Positions 15,211 to 27,075 of a stretch of DNA of 64,000 bases are shown in pieces. The DNA is from Perkinsus marinus ATCC 50983 (taxonomy: Eukaryota > Perkinsozoa > Perkinsida > Perkinsidae), in NCBI RefSeq assembly GCF_000006405.1, contig NW_003200561.1:47114-111113 (forward strand), given 5' to 3'. The notes under the pieces are model-generated. The model was given only the letters and a program-made list of their open reading frames with translations. It had not been told where the DNA came from and did no database searches. Every line of letters starts with the position of its first letter. Within the stretch, counting starts at the first letter, position 1. Position numbers and translations under genes: made by a program.

Positions 15211-16480
15211 ATGTCGGGTTATGATCGCGCTATTACAGTGTTCTCGCCCGATGGTCATCTCTTCCAAGTTGAGTAAGTATCAGTATAAGAGTATTGTAAA
15301 CTGAACTCTAGTTGGGCATTTCAAGATACGCGTTGGAGGCGGTAAGAAAGGGGACCACAGCGGTTGGGGTCCGAGGAAAGGACACTGCAGTGCTGGCTGT
15401 TGAAAGGAAGGCTATTCCTAAGCTACAAGATCCTAGGTATGGCCCTATCAGTGTTGGAATATATGTTTGGTTTCCTCACCTGAGCTCAGCAGTTTCCTCA
15501 CTGACATGAAGGTTTACACACGAATTCTGATAGAAGTGTCCCAAAACCAACGAGTAACTTCAAAAATTTCCAAAATTCTTTTTATTTTATCACCAACACA
15601 TGTAGCCGACTATGTGCATATTTTCCAACACTGGTTCCTATCGTCAAAAGGAAGCTATGTATACTACCTTAGGACGGTCCGGAAGATCCTCAGAATAGAC
15701 CAACACGTGATGTTGGCTTTCGCTGGCCTTAACGCTGACGCAAGGGTGATAATGCGGGTTCATCGTCTACTCTGACTCGACATCTAAATACAGGTATTGG
15801 CCAATAAGGCTCGTGTGGAGTGTCAAAGCTACCGCCTCAATGTTGAGGACCAACCAACAGTGGACTATGTGGCTCGATACATTGCAGGAGTCCAACAGCA
15901 GTACACCTATAAGGGAGGTCATACACTATAATGGGAGGATGGTGCTTGTCATTGTACTATTCAGGCGCTCGTCCCTTCGGTATATCAACCTTGATAATCG
16001 GACAAAACGAGCAGAAGAAACCCCAGTTGTAAGCCTCCCTAGAAGATGTCATTCAAGTCGTTTTCCTGAACGCAGATACCAGACAGATCCATCTGGGTCA
16101 TTCAACTCGTGGAAGGCTGCTGCTATTGGGAGGAACAGCAAGACTGGTAATATCCTCACTCACTACCGGCTGATTCAATGGGCTGTGCATCAGTGAGTGA
16201 CTATCTCGAGAAGAACTACAAGGAGGACATGTCTGAACAGGAAACAATAGAAATGGCGGTCAGGGCTCTGCTAGAGGTCGTGGACTCTAGTGGGAAGAAC
16301 GTCGAGGTTTGCCTTATGAAATCTGATGGAACTCTCGTTATGTTGGAGGAAACTGTCGTAGAGGACCTATGCAAGGTAGTTTTATCGTTATAGGTGGTGT
16401 TGGCTCACATCGCTTCTGATCAGTCTCTCGATGAGGGAATAGAAAAGGGCAGGACACAGGGCCAGCAACAGCGTGTGTGA
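15211..16480 (+). CDS. PSMA7: 20S proteasome subunit alpha type-7 (alpha4)
   Basis: Structural alpha-ring subunit of the 20S core particle, gating substrate entry in cytosol and nucleus. Exons: 15211-15272, 15326-15436, 15673-15757, 15794-15917, 15965-16028, 16076-16146, 16194-16375, 16424-16480. Together they give 756 nt or 251 residues, against about 248 in animals. The N-terminus has the alpha-subunit signature [20 protein letters not shown]. Further family blocks are [53 protein letters not shown] and [14 protein letters not shown]. Introns are 36-53 nt except intron 2 (236 nt), which carries a dispersed repeat. The last intron (16376-16423, 48 nt) could be misread as an 18-nt one because another TAG lies earlier, but the 48-nt version fits the size class. 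A second partial copy follows the assembly gap. Confidence 0.96.
15511..15610 (+). repeat. Dispersed ~100-bp element, copy 1 (PSMA7 intron 2)
   Basis: Runs from TTTACACACGAATTCTGATA through AAACCAACGAGTAACTTC and CCAAAATTCTTTTTATTTTA to CACCAACACATGTAGCCGAC. It lies inside the only oversized intron of PSMA7. It aligns along its length with 62008-62094 (same strand) and with the reverse complement of 30387-30474. The second contig across the gap begins at the base homologous to 15609, practically at the edge of this element. Confidence 0.8.
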
Positions 16481-16659
16481 GTAATACAGCAATACCACAA
16501 TTTGTGAGCCCACTAGAAATGATAGTTTCTCACGCTTGTTCTTTCTATGTCGTGTTGGTTATTACCATCGGCGTTTAGTATTCCCAACATGGTAGGCGTC
16601 TCTCTCCGTGCACTCTGGCGGCTAGCACTTCTTCGCTTTGCCGTTGTAACGATGATAGT

Positions 16660-16806
16660 AAATCTCCCTTGCTCTCGCAAGTCAACACTATGCTCATCCC
16701 TGTTGATATTCTGGCCCGAGAGGACCCGATGGCGATGGACGCGGCGAGTGCTACGATTATTCTGGGTCTATTAGTATTAGGCTCAGCCTTGTTGCATAGA
16801 CTATAG
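16660..16806 (+). CDS. Possible short protein with C-terminal hydrophobic helix
   Basis: A frame ending at the TAG at 16804-16806 reads LLSQVNTMLIPVDILARE and later ATIILGLLVLGSALLHRL. It would end in a single hydrophobic helix plus a short basic tail, as in tail-anchored proteins. The homologous frame beyond the gap (ending 18785) stays open, with five amino-acid changes in the segment compared, which supports coding. Upstream exons were not identified: the frame is closed before about 16660, so a splice acceptor such as GATGATAG just before would be needed. The family is not recognised. Confidence 0.3.
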   Translation, partial: KSPLLSQVNTMLIPVDILAREDPMAMDAASATIILGLLVLGSALLHRL

Positions 16807-16809
16807 CTG

Positions 16810-17310
16810 CTATCTCTTGAATAGCACTAAAATTAAGCCCAACACTTTTTTTGAGATCGTGTACCATTCTAACCGGTACCGTCGCTGTGTGGCGTCAATC
16901 CTGTTGGGACAACCTGCCCGCAGGAGACATTTTCGATCACCACATTTTTGTATGGCATTGACTGTGGTATAGTTGGGGAAGGGCGCCACCCTTGCCATCC
17001 ATAGGCGTCTTCCTTATTGCTGTGTTCGAGCACATGGGATAAGCTGTTGAGGCCATCACTGATTCGATGAGTTCGAGCGGTTGTCAATCTTATTAGAAGT
17101 AGTCTAACTTTATAGTTGAGGCTATCCGATGTGTTCTCCCACACACTCTGTGTACTTCCTAGGTAATTCATGATTCGCGAAAAATGGGAGGTCGATATGA
17201 TGTGGAGCATGCCCGTTGAATACATGGTGGAAGTCTGATGCTGTACGCAACTTCGAATGCTCTAACAGTGTTAGAATGTCATACGAGGTCTCCTTTAAAG
17301 GGGACCACAT
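16810..17310 (-). CDS. Unrecognised minus-strand gene, first contig copy
   Basis: Two overlapping minus-strand frames (17310-17122 and 17225-16869) contain MWSPLKETSYDILTLLE and later LNSLSHVLEHSNKEDAYGWQ, PSPTIPQSMP and VVIENVSCG. The same phrases occur in one continuous frame at 18789-19262 beyond the gap. Here the frame is broken by an insertion of about 30 nt relative to that copy, which may be an unspliced intron or allelic difference. It is convergent with the proteasome gene. No family recognised. Confidence 0.3.
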
Positions 17311-17487
17311 GCCTTAGGATGGTTTTGTGTCTTGATCCCCGGGCCTTCATACTGTTGTGTTGTCTCCCGAGAGGAGGGTGGTGTAGTAGGGCAGAAGGAC
17401 ACCACGAGCCTAGGTGGTGCTCAATACCTGTCGCGACATCTCACATAACCACATGAGATTACCATCGATAGAGATGGGGTAACTCAG

Positions 17488-17587
17488 NNNNNNNNNNNNN
17501 NNNNNNNNNNNNNNNNNNNNNNNNNNNNNNNNNNNNNNNNNNNNNNNNNNNNNNNNNNNNNNNNNNNNNNNNNNNNNNNNNNNNNNN
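17488..17587. other. Assembly gap of 100 N
   Basis: Exactly 100 undetermined bases, the conventional size for a gap of unknown length. The sequence to its left ends at the motif GGTAACTCAG. The sequence to its right begins at a base homologous to 15609. Confidence 0.99.
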
Positions 17588-17651
17588 ACTATGTGCATAT
17601 TTTCCAACACTGGTTCCTATCGTCAAAAGGAAGCTATGTATACTACCTTAG

Positions 17652-18459
17652 GACGGTCCGGAAGATCCTCAGAATAGACCAACACGTGATGTTGGCTTTC
17701 GCTGGCCTTAACGCTGACGCAAGGGTGATAATGCGGGTTCATCGTCTACTCTGACTCGACATCTAAATACAGGTATTGGCCAATAAGGCTCGTGTGGAGT
17801 GTCAAAGCTACCGCCTCAATGTTGAGGACCAACCAACAGTGGACTATGTGGCTCGATACATTGCAGGAGTCCAACAGCAGTACACCTATAAGGGAGGTCA
17901 TACACTATAATGGGAGGATGGTGCTTGTCATTGTACTATTCAGGCGCTCGTCCCTTCGGTATATCAACCTTGATAATCGGACAAAACGAGCAGAAGAAAC
18001 CCCAGTTGTAAGCCTCCCTAGAAGATGTCATTCAAGTCGTTTTCCTGAACGCAGATACCAGACAGATCCATCTGGGTCATTCAACTCGTGGAAGGCTGCT
18101 GCTATTGGGAGGAACAGCAAGACTGGTAATATCCTCACTCACTACCGGCTGATTCAATGGGCTGTGCATCAGTGAGTGACTATCTCGAGAAGAACTACAA
18201 GGAGGACATGTCTGAACAGGAAACAATAGAAATGGCGGTCAGGGCTCTGCTAGAGGTCGTGGACTCTAGTGGGAAGAACGTCGAGGTTTGCCTTATGAAA
18301 TCTGATGGAACTCTCGTTATGTTGGAGGAAACTGTCGTAGAGGACCTATGCAAGGTAATTTTATTATCATAGGTAGGGTTGGCTCCCATCGCTTTTGATC
18401 AGTCTCTCGATGAGGGAATAGAAAAGGCCAGGACACAGGGCCAGCAACAGCGTGTGTGA
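17652..18459 (+). CDS. PSMA7: PSMA7, second partial copy (exons 3-8)
   Basis: Exons 3 to 8 of the proteasome alpha4 gene, at 17652-17736, 17773-17896, 17944-18007, 18055-18125, 18173-18354 and 18403-18459. The frame is intact and the encoded residues are nearly all identical to the first copy; the clearest difference is in the last exon, KGRT against KART. The last intron also differs by a few bases. Exons 1 and 2 would lie in the gap, if they exist. Most likely this is the alternative haplotype of the same gene. Confidence 0.75.
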
Positions 18460-18788
18460 GTAATACAGCAATACCACAATTTGTGAGCCCACTAGAAAAG
18501 ATAGTTTCTCACGCTTGTTCTTTCTATGTCGTGTTGGTTGTTACCATCTGCGTTTAGTATTCCCAACATGGTAGGCGTCTCTCTTCGTGCACTCTGGCGG
18601 CTAGCACTTCTTCGCTTTGCCGTTGTAACGATGATAGTTAATCTCCCTTGCTCTCGCAAGTCAACACTGTGCCCATCCCTGTTGATATCCTGGCCCGAGA
18701 GGACCCGATGGTGATGGACGCGGCGAGTGGTACGATTATTCTGGGTCTATCAGTAATGGGCTCAGCCTTGTTGCATAGACTATAGCTG

Positions 18789-19262
18789 CTATCTCTTGAA
18801 TAGCACGAAAATTAAGCCCAACACTTTTTTGACATCATGTACCATTCTAACCGGTACCGTCGCCCTGTGGCGTCGATCCTGTTGGACAACATGCCCGCAG
18901 GAGACATTTTCGATCACCACATTTTCGTATGGCATTGACTGTGGTATAGTTGGGGAAGGGCGCCACCCTTGCCATCCATAGGCGTCTTCCTTATTGCTGT
19001 GTTCGAGCACATGGGATAAGCTGTTGAGGCGATCACTGATTTGATGAGTTCGAGTGGTTGTCAATCTCATTAGAAGTAGTCTAACGCCATCATGCAGAGT
19101 TGAGGCTATCCGATGTGTTTTCCCACACACTGTATGTGCTTCCTGGTGATTCATGAGTCGCGAAAAATGGGAGGTCGATATTTTGTAAGTGCTGTACGCA
19201 ACTTCGAATGCCCCTAACAGTGTTAGAATGTCATACGAGGACTCCTTCAAAGGGGACCACAT
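18789..19262 (-). CDS. Unrecognised minus-strand protein, intact frame
   Basis: One frame of 157 codons starting MWSPLKESSYDILTLLG and ending VLGLIFVLFKR. It is the better version of the broken frame at 16810-17310. Internal phrases such as AYGWQGWRPSPTIPQ and VVIENVSCGHVV look protein-like, but I cannot tie them to a family. The start may lie further upstream in an exon not found. It is convergent with PSMA7 copy 2. Confidence 0.35.
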   Translation of the reverse strand: MWSPLKESSYDILTLLGAFEVAYSTYKISTSHFSRLMNHQEAHTVCGKTHRIASTLHDGVRLLLMRLTTTRTHQISDRLNSLSHVLEHSNKEDAYGWQGWRPSPTIPQSMPYENVVIENVSCGHVVQQDRRHRATVPVRMVHDVKKVLGLIFVLFKR

Positions 19263-19445
19263 GCCTTTGGATGGTTTTGTGTCTTGACCTCCGGGCCTTC
19301 ATACTGTTGTGTTGTCTACCGAGAGGAGGGTGGCCCAAGCAACCTCTAGTAGGGCAGAGGGACACCACGAGCCTGGGTGGTGCTCAATACCTGTCGCGGT
19401 ATCTTACATAGCCGCATGACCATCGATAGAAATGAGGTAACTCAG

Positions 19446-20111
19446 CCAATACTCTACGACTTGGCTCTCAGATTGACCTCATATGCTATCCTCTCATCGT
19501 CCATCAGCTCAGGCGACACGTAACAGTGCCATGATCCTCCTTTACCACCCCTTCTCCGATTGGCGTTTGTGATGGTCACGGGATAACATTTGTATTAAGT
19601 CAACAACACTCAAGGGTTAGCCAAGTGTGACAAGCTAGACTCAACATGACAGTGTTATGATGACAGATGACCTACGTGTTTATCGGACAGTTAATGTATA
19701 GCGCGTGACGGCCAGCCCGCTGGTCCCACGTGAAGGCAGGCCACCTTATTGATTATCCAAGCCTTCACCCAGGAACTTCATAGTTGGCTTCATCAACAGT
19801 CTTTTGACTCTAATCTCGGCATCCCTATACATTCTTTATCACCAGCAACAAAGGCATGAAAACCGTGAATCCTATATGGAATTGATAGAAACCGACCCTA
19901 TAAACCTTTATTTTGGGTGCTCATCCGGTAACAGGCAAAGTCTGATGGTTATGTCATCACTTTTACCATGGAAGAAGCACCAGTTCCGTTCACTATTTCC
20001 ACATGATACCCATTACCTTTAGTTCGCTCATTTTTAACGCTCGGGTTTTCTTCCGAGATCGTAGGTGGCCGGACTCTGTTCCCAGTTTTCTTGGTCTAGC
20101 ACTTGCGATAA
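19446..20111. other. Intergenic stretch before the channel gene
   Basis: No supported gene. A plus-strand frame of 72 codons at 19804-20022 has no family similarity. A first exon of the downstream channel gene could lie here, because the ATG used at 20112 is not confirmed. Confidence 0.4.
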
Positions 20112-23100
20112 ATGCTATCAGGCTGCTCTCTGACGACTAAGATCCCCCAAGGGAAGTTTGCCCATTTACGTTGTATAGAAGTAGTGTACATACCAGAAGT
20201 CGTACACAAGGCCTTCCATGGTGACTGGATGATACTCCTGGCCGACGAAGAGGAGGGCTTCGCCGTGGTCCAACCCGACGATGATGGGACTGTGACAATT
20301 GCAGTACCCACAGTCACCGTCGGGTGTAACATCATAGCCATGTCAGTGACCGGGACATGTTCCATGCTGGCCGCTCTAGTCACGACCGAGGACCACCGAC
20401 TAGAACTGCGAATCTGGACTGATGTCGCTCAGATGCTGTTCACACCAAGTCAGTGTACTACTCCCTTGCCGGCCTTCCCAAGCAGGATGTTGGGACCATC
20501 ACGTCTCCTATGGACACCCGACGAGGCCTTTCTCGTTGTAGAGAGCGATGGTATATTAGGAGGAGTATCAATGCCCCGGGCCTGGGCATTGCCCGATGGG
20601 CCCTTGGACTTCAAAATGGTAGCTCGGCCACACTCACATATCCCTTTAAAGATGGGGAGCTTGGCAGTAGCCTCATCGTCTTGGGATTGGGTATATGTTG
20701 GGACCAGTGTGGTACCGGTCTATGGTTCTGAAGACTTCCCTCCAGCTTCGGGTATTGTCATTAAGAATGACCTGGCCGGGCAGAAATTTCCAGTGGTAGC
20801 GTTCGTCCAGGACCATACCATCCGCGTTGCAACAGGCCTCTGTGATGAAGGAGAGGAAGCCGACAAATCGTCACTATTGTTCTTCCCTAAAGCTACTGAA
20901 ACTGAAGTCCCTGGAGAGCTGTGCTTTCTGCCCCGTACTGGTCTCTATCCTTGTCTGAGATTAGCATCGAGTAATGCCAACCAGCGGTCCATAACTATCC
21001 GCAACTTTTCGATCTGGGACGTAGAAAGGACCATCACCTTCCCTGAAGCGGTCCTCCCTCGAGGCCTCAGACCCCCGATTATCAGCATGACCGCTACCCA
21101 ACATCAGAACGCCTGTGTCAGTACCAAGGAGATCCGAGAGCGAGACCATCCCGAATCTCCCCTGCCCTCGAAGATGGTCAGAGGGGTAGCTAATGTCATG
21201 GGGGAAGCGGCGGTCCGGAGCCGTGGTGGAGTGACCAAGCTGAGGGAAAGGGCCAGGAGCAGTGGTTTCGGCTTTATGCTCAATTCCCACAACGGCTCCT
21301 CATCCGGACAGTCTCCTCGTCTATCGAGGTGCGCCACGGCAAAGTCCCGGTGCCAGCGTGGAGGTCTCGTATGTTAGGGATAACTCTCAGTGGACACCAG
21401 TGGTGATGTTGATCCTGGCGGCTGGAGACCTGTCTGACGGGGTCTTATACTCAGTTGAGGTTGACTGCTCTTCCTCGGGCTCCTTGATACGTGCCGATAC
21501 CGTACCATTGTCAGCTAAGTAAAAACGTCACCTCCTATGAAGATAGCCTTTCCCTCAGGTCTGTTGTTGGCAAGTCCAAGGCACGTTCCCATCCCCCGGG
21601 ACGGCCATTGTGCCGCGTCTTCTGTGGCACACTTGGCCTGACGTGTCCTGGTCCAGCGGGGCCACTCACCCTCTGGAGACCTTTCCATGGCTCTCGTATC
21701 AATAAGCTAGGCGGTCCCGAGACTATTGCTGTTGATAACAAGGAAACCTCAACTGCACAGGCAGTGATGGTCATTGGTCGTCTCAATGGGGACTTTCTAG
21801 TTGTTGGCGACGCTCATACCGTCCAGTGGTACTCAACCGAGGATCACCTCTCCGGTCTCGTGGAGCTCTACACGTACCAAGAAAGCTACTATGACACCGT
21901 CATGGACTGCTCAGGGACCATCAGCTCGGCTGACTACGAGATCCTGATAGTTTCCCTGGCCACTGGAATCAGCAACAGGCCCTTCTGGATCCTCCATGTC
22001 CACCACATTAAGAATGGAATTGAGGTGTCGGAGCGCACCAAGGACCATGCGCTTACTTCAACACTTAGCCGAGCTTTCGCCGAAAACTTTGAAGTGCCCG
22101 TCACTTGTGTAAAATACCTACTACATTACGACACTTGGGCGCTGATATTCGGCAGTAGAATTGGCCTGTTCTCTTCCACGAGGTCTCAGTGGGTGGCCCT
22201 CGACTGGCCATCTGTCGTGGCCCAGAATGGTATTCGAGGCATCGCTGCCATTCCACACAGTAACGAGCTCCTTGTCATACCACACCACAGTAACATCTTC
22301 TACGCCGTCAGTGACACGGACATCCCCCAGGAGGCCAATGGAGCATTCATCAGGCACGACTCATACGTATCGATCCTTGAAGTATTGAGGGACCCCTCGC
22401 GACTAGTCAGTGCTGATGAAGCAGGAGTTCTCTTGGTGTGGCATATACCCAGTAGAGTTTGCCTCTGTTCCCTCGATGGCCACTACAATACTAGTAACTA
22501 TCGATTCAAACCACTTGGTCCCTCCGGTGTCATTCTTAGCTGTCAGCTCACTGACGACCCCAGAGACCTTATCACCGTTGATGTCTATGGAGTATGTATC
22601 CGTTGGGATATGCTTACTTGCCGAGTCAGTCACCTCTGCCTGGTGGGCCGTGGTTCTAGTCTGGCTGGATTCACCTCGTTTGGGGGTGTAGCGCGCGTGC
22701 GCCCTCACCGTACAATCTCCCTGGCCGCTGATGTCACTGTGGTCGGCTTTTGTGTCCTCAGACCAGCACGAGTGGCGCTGGTCTTGTCGGACGGTTCCCT
22801 GGAGATCCACCCGATCGAGCGAGGCGGAGAAGCAAGCCTCGCTGAGATATGGGCTGAGCTCACAGCTCTCAGCGACAGTGCGGCTTCCCTTACCAAAGGC
22901 GCGTACTCCTTCCAATGCCGAGATGCTGGTACACCCGGCTGGGTCCTAGCAACACTACTACGTACGCAGCCACGGCTTCTTCTGGACTGGCTCCCTGATC
23001 ACTGTACCACAATCTTGCACTACTTGGCAGAGACAGATAATACGGCAGGATTGGCTACTGCCTATGCTGTCGCCGAGGAGTTCGGTATTGAGCTCTCCTT

Positions 23101-25059
23101 CCGGCTTGACAGTCGACTCACGAGTACGCTGCTTATCAGCCTCTCGAATAAGTCCTTCAAGGCTGTTGATGTACAGCTCGCGTACGCGACATCCCTCTCG
23201 AGGCATGGGGCAGGGTGGGTTCTTTTCTTTCCACGACTACTATATAGGAAGTTGCTTTAGATATGTCTCGTCCCTGTTGACGCCAATTCTGATGGCCTCC
23301 ACATACAGGGCGGCAGATCTTCCCTCATTGCGAACCTTCTTAGACTCTCGCCTGATGCCAACTGATGGCAACCGCAAGGCCCCTGAGGTCAATATTCTCT
23401 CTTATGAATAATAGCAGCTGCACGCAGGTGCTTCCATCGAGTGGAAGGCACGAGATAACCTCCTGCATAACTTCCTCCTACTACTCCCTCTCCGCCAATG
23501 CTTATGGCCTACCCCGCAAGGACTACTACCGAGCTCTCGGGATACGCAAGCCCGAGTCAGACGAGTACACCACTGAATCGAACATTAGAGTGACCACAGG
23601 GGATCATCACGGTTTGGGTATGCTATTCGCTCAGAGCAATAACCCCATATTAGGCTCAGAGGTCCACTTAGTTGGTGCTATTGCTATTCGTGATCAGGTG
23701 CTCTGTCTTCCCAACGCGTCGTGGTCCCTCAAGTGGGACCTCTGGTTCTCCCATCTCCCTGATGACATACTCACTTCCCCCACGATGCGTTTGCTCTTTG
23801 CACACCAGTGGCAGGCTTTTGGTTGGGTAGCATTCATGACAGCCTTCACCCAGTGGCTTCTGTACGTTGCCATCGGCACTAAGTACATCATCGACTACAA
23901 CACCGACAGGGATGGTCGTGAAGTCCTGGCCATAATCCTACTCGTCCTCTCATTCGCCTACTATGTGAAAGAATTTCTGCAGCTTCGCAGAATTTCCTGG
24001 CGAAGTTACTTGGATGATGCAACGAATCTATCACTTTTGTCAGCCGTGACGATGATGGTCGCTCTCATCATATTTGACTTTGCGACCGATTACGACTTCC
24101 ACGAGCACTGGAGAGATCACATATCGATCTCGCAGTACGCCTCAATTACCATGATTGTTCTTCTTATCAACAGTGTCACGATGTTCCGAGGCTTCGAGAA
24201 TTTAGCCTGGATGTTCCGCCTAGTCGTCGAGGTTACCTACTCGGTGCGCTGGTTTTTCGTCATGCTCACTGTCTTTGTATTGTCTTTCATGCTTGCTGTA
24301 TGGGTTGTAGACTATCCAGTAGACAATACCCAATCCACTTTGGGTGGGCCGATGGTCCATTCCAAGCCAGGCAGTATTGGACGAATATGGAACTACTTTC
24401 TCTCTGTATACAGGATAGGTCTTTTGGGTGACACCATGGAAAGCCAGATCGATAACATGAGGGTAGACTCTTCGTATGGCTCCCCATATTACTGTGATGA
24501 TCTCTCGTAGGGTTCTAACTACCTATGGTTCATATTCGTGGTCACGACCTACACTATCAACATAACCCTCCTCAATCTCCTTATTGCCATAATGTCTAGT
24601 AGCTATGAGGATATATCAGTAACCATACTGTCAACGGCAAACCCGCATAGTGATCGCTCGTTGTGGTATCTTCTCTCAGTCACGCGCAGCGGTCATGGTC
24701 TCTCGGGAGCGTTGGGCTATGCTGGGCGAGACTGAGTTTTCATCGGCTGGTGTGTCGAACTGGATACTCAGTTGGTTTGGTCGTAGTGTTGTTACCGAGA
24801 AACGGTAAGGTCAGCGCTCAACATGGTCGTTTTGAATGGCCTCAGGTATCCGCGCTATCTCGTGGCTAATTTCCCCGCTCAAAGTGATGATCCTCCAACG
24901 AAAGCTGATAATTTAGCCGCCGATCATCCCCTAGCATTAGCACGTACGAGTCTGGAAAAGTATCGGTCCGAATGTGAATCGAGCACAACCGAGATGGAGA
25001 TGAGAATGGTGGCAACGTTAGGGGGCATGTCACGGAGACGAACAGTAGCATCGATCTAA
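20112..25059 (+). CDS. Propeller (WD40-like) fused to six-TM TRP/polycystin-type cation channel
   Basis: Membrane cation channel with a very large cytosolic N-terminal region. Exons: 20112-21328, 21378-21518, 21559-23214, 23261-23387, 23428-24462, 24511-24618, 24680-24804, 24846-25059. All are GT-AG, total 4623 nt, exactly 1541 codons with stop. Residues 1 to about 870 are rich in short beta repeats; the clearest WD40-type ones are around SADEAGVLLVWHIPSRVC and LITVDVYGVCIRWDMLTC. A helical linker follows. The channel domain has TM helices including VAFMTAFTQWLLYVAIG, VLAIILLVLSFAYYV, LSLLSAVTMMVALIIF, ITMIVLLINSVTMF and FFVMLTVFVLSFMLAVWVV. The pore-loop region has YRIGLLGD and the last helix is IFVVTTYTINITLLNLLIAIM, typical of Ion_trans (PF00520) proteins. 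Ion selectivity cannot be read. A short intron near 25006-25034 could extend the C-terminus to 25322, where another helical frame ends. An additional upstream exon is possible. Confidence 0.85.
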
Positions 25060-26950
25060 TCAGAAACATCATGTTCGAGCATGGCTCGTATGCTGACGTT
25101 TTATACAATAGGATAGTTGGTAGCTTGCGCTTGGCGGAGTTGCGCTTGTTAAATCTCAGGGCGCATGTAACATCCTATGCCATTCACGCGAGGATCTGTG
25201 CGCTACACACTCTCGATAGGATCAAAAGAGACACATTCATGATTTTCAATAACAAGCTCCGCTTAATCGTTATTGCCAAGAATCACTCATGGGACTTGGA
25301 ACCCAACATTAAACATCGATAACATCAAGAAGTCATGGTATTCTTGAATGGAATGCTTACATATCGAATAATGATGATTATCGAGTGGGGGAAGCAGCTC
25401 GGCATAGCCACAAGACCGAAATGGAAAGGAACAATGGTATCACGGAAGCGCGATCACATACAGTGGAGGGGGATAAGCTTTGATTAGTGAGACTCATGCA
25501 CTTGGCCATAAACGATCAGATTGCAACGCTGATACAACCCATGTGAGCTCGAGCAACTATGATTTCAAGTTTGTGGTAGAGTCGAGTGAGATAATCCTTT
25601 GACGACATCGATGCGCTGAAACAACAGGACGGATATCACTTCGTGCTAAGCAGACTTGGACATACCTCTCATGCTTGATCTTCCGAATACTCTTGTCCAA
25701 TGGTCTCACGGGAGCTGAAACAGGAGCCAAGACTTCACTGAGAGAGATGCGCTTCTCCGCTCGACTCGTAGTGGAGACTGTGCCCAAGGATAACAACCGA
25801 TATGCATAATCCACGTGTTCCTGACGAGGGAGCTAGCAGGATACTCAATTCACGTGTCTACATCAAGAATCAACTCGTTGGTGGAGTTGCGCAGCTCGAG
25901 ACGTATTCCATGGTCCTTAGCGCGCCGTGATATGTTACGCCGGTAGAGTTGGCCTCGATTATTATGCTCGGCTGTGCGATAGGGACTCGACAGCTGATTG
26001 CGCAGTGGATCGAGGGGCGACTTCTCTAGTTTGAAGACTCCAAGGCAATGAGCTGAATTGAATGGATCGCTCGAGACGAGATACACACAGAGTCTTATAA
26101 CGTGGTCTCACCTGAGCGTGGTGCATTATTTGCCGTTCTTGGATGCTCGGAATGATGGATTTGCTTGAACGATGTGGCATTCATTCCAGTGGAACGAGCT
26201 GAGGGTGAATCAAATGAAGAAATAAATTGGATCAGTTCTGATATCCATCTACATGTTAATGAGAACTGCGACAAGAGATGCAAGTCCTTCAGCTGGCCAT
26301 CTTCGCCTCCAACACCGTCTACTGTCTGGTGAATGCCTGGGGAGCAAATGTGACACGGCTTGAACGATGTCCTTGTCACCAGGCGAGTAGTCATGTCCAT
26401 CACGGATGAATGCCTTAGCTGAACACCCCGTAACTCTGCAGTTCGTCATCCTGAGAGCCTCCTGTCGGTCCGTCAGCGTAATAGCGAGAATGCGCGGTGG
26501 GATGCCCTGACGTAGGAGTTGTTGAACATTTTATTTTCGTCTGTACTATTCTATATGCATGTTTGCATTCATCTAACACCACCTAGACTACGAGTACTGC
26601 ATCAGGTTATACTATGACACGAGTGGGCCACAATGTCGCACATATACCACAAATGAATTGATATATCATTATGATCATCAATGATGATTGATCAGATGAT
26701 TCATCATTCGCGTTCATATTATAAGCGACATGTCTATATGTAACGTAAGTAGTAATCATTACTGTAGAGAAGACGAATGGTGTAATGACCTCTAGATATA
26801 ACAATAAACACTTGATTATCAATGAACCATGATCGTAATTATATAATAATAAGAGGCTCTTTCGCTGAGCCCACAGTTATAATGCTATACTGAAACTTCA
26901 TACGGAAAACGAAATAAAAACAACTATTATCGAATCGAAGTTATACACAT
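25060..26950. other. Unassigned stretch, minus-strand exon-like pieces and AT-rich spacer
   Basis: The plus-strand frame up to 25322 may be the true C-terminus of the channel (phrases SYADVLYNRIVGSLRLAELR and LDRIKRDTFMIFNNKLR). On the minus strand between 26449 and 25557 several frames look like exons of one gene, with phrases CHICSPGIHQTVDGVGGEDG, HCLGVFKLEKSPLDPLRNQ and EVLAPVSAPVRPLDKSI. No family is recognised and the joins are not resolved. 26500-26940 is AT-rich without a supported gene. Confidence 0.35.
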
Positions 26951-27075
26951 GTTCATACTATATGCGTTCATACCATACTATGCAAATCTTGAGGAGAATC
27001 GGCATGTTCTTACACCCTACCTGAGAGCGTATGAGCCGGAGCAGGAGCACGACCGTGGAGCCTCCTTGTTGTCCA

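Larger units (their letters stand above)
17588..19445. repeat. Near-identical copy of 15609-17487 across the gap
   Basis: Aligned at a constant offset of 1979 bp through the PSMA7 exons, this block matches 15609-17487 with few substitutions at first and with scattered indels toward its end. It then continues past 19445 into unique sequence. The left copy stops at the gap exactly where the homology with 19445 ends. This is the pattern of two overlapping contigs (for example two haplotypes) joined by Ns, rather than a clean tandem duplication. Confidence 0.8.

Noticed and set aside
16376-16393. An 18-nt intron near the end of PSMA7
   Set aside because: A 48-nt intron with the same donor and the acceptor at 16423 keeps the frame, matches the normal size class and gives a usual C-terminus.
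17652-18459. A true second proteasome alpha4 gene
   Set aside because: The copy borders coincide with contig ends around a 100-N gap, so allelic overlap is the simpler explanation.
21329-21377. Frameshift or stop separating two halves of the propeller region of the channel gene
   Set aside because: A 49-nt GT-AG intron restores one frame exactly, and the total coding length is divisible by three.
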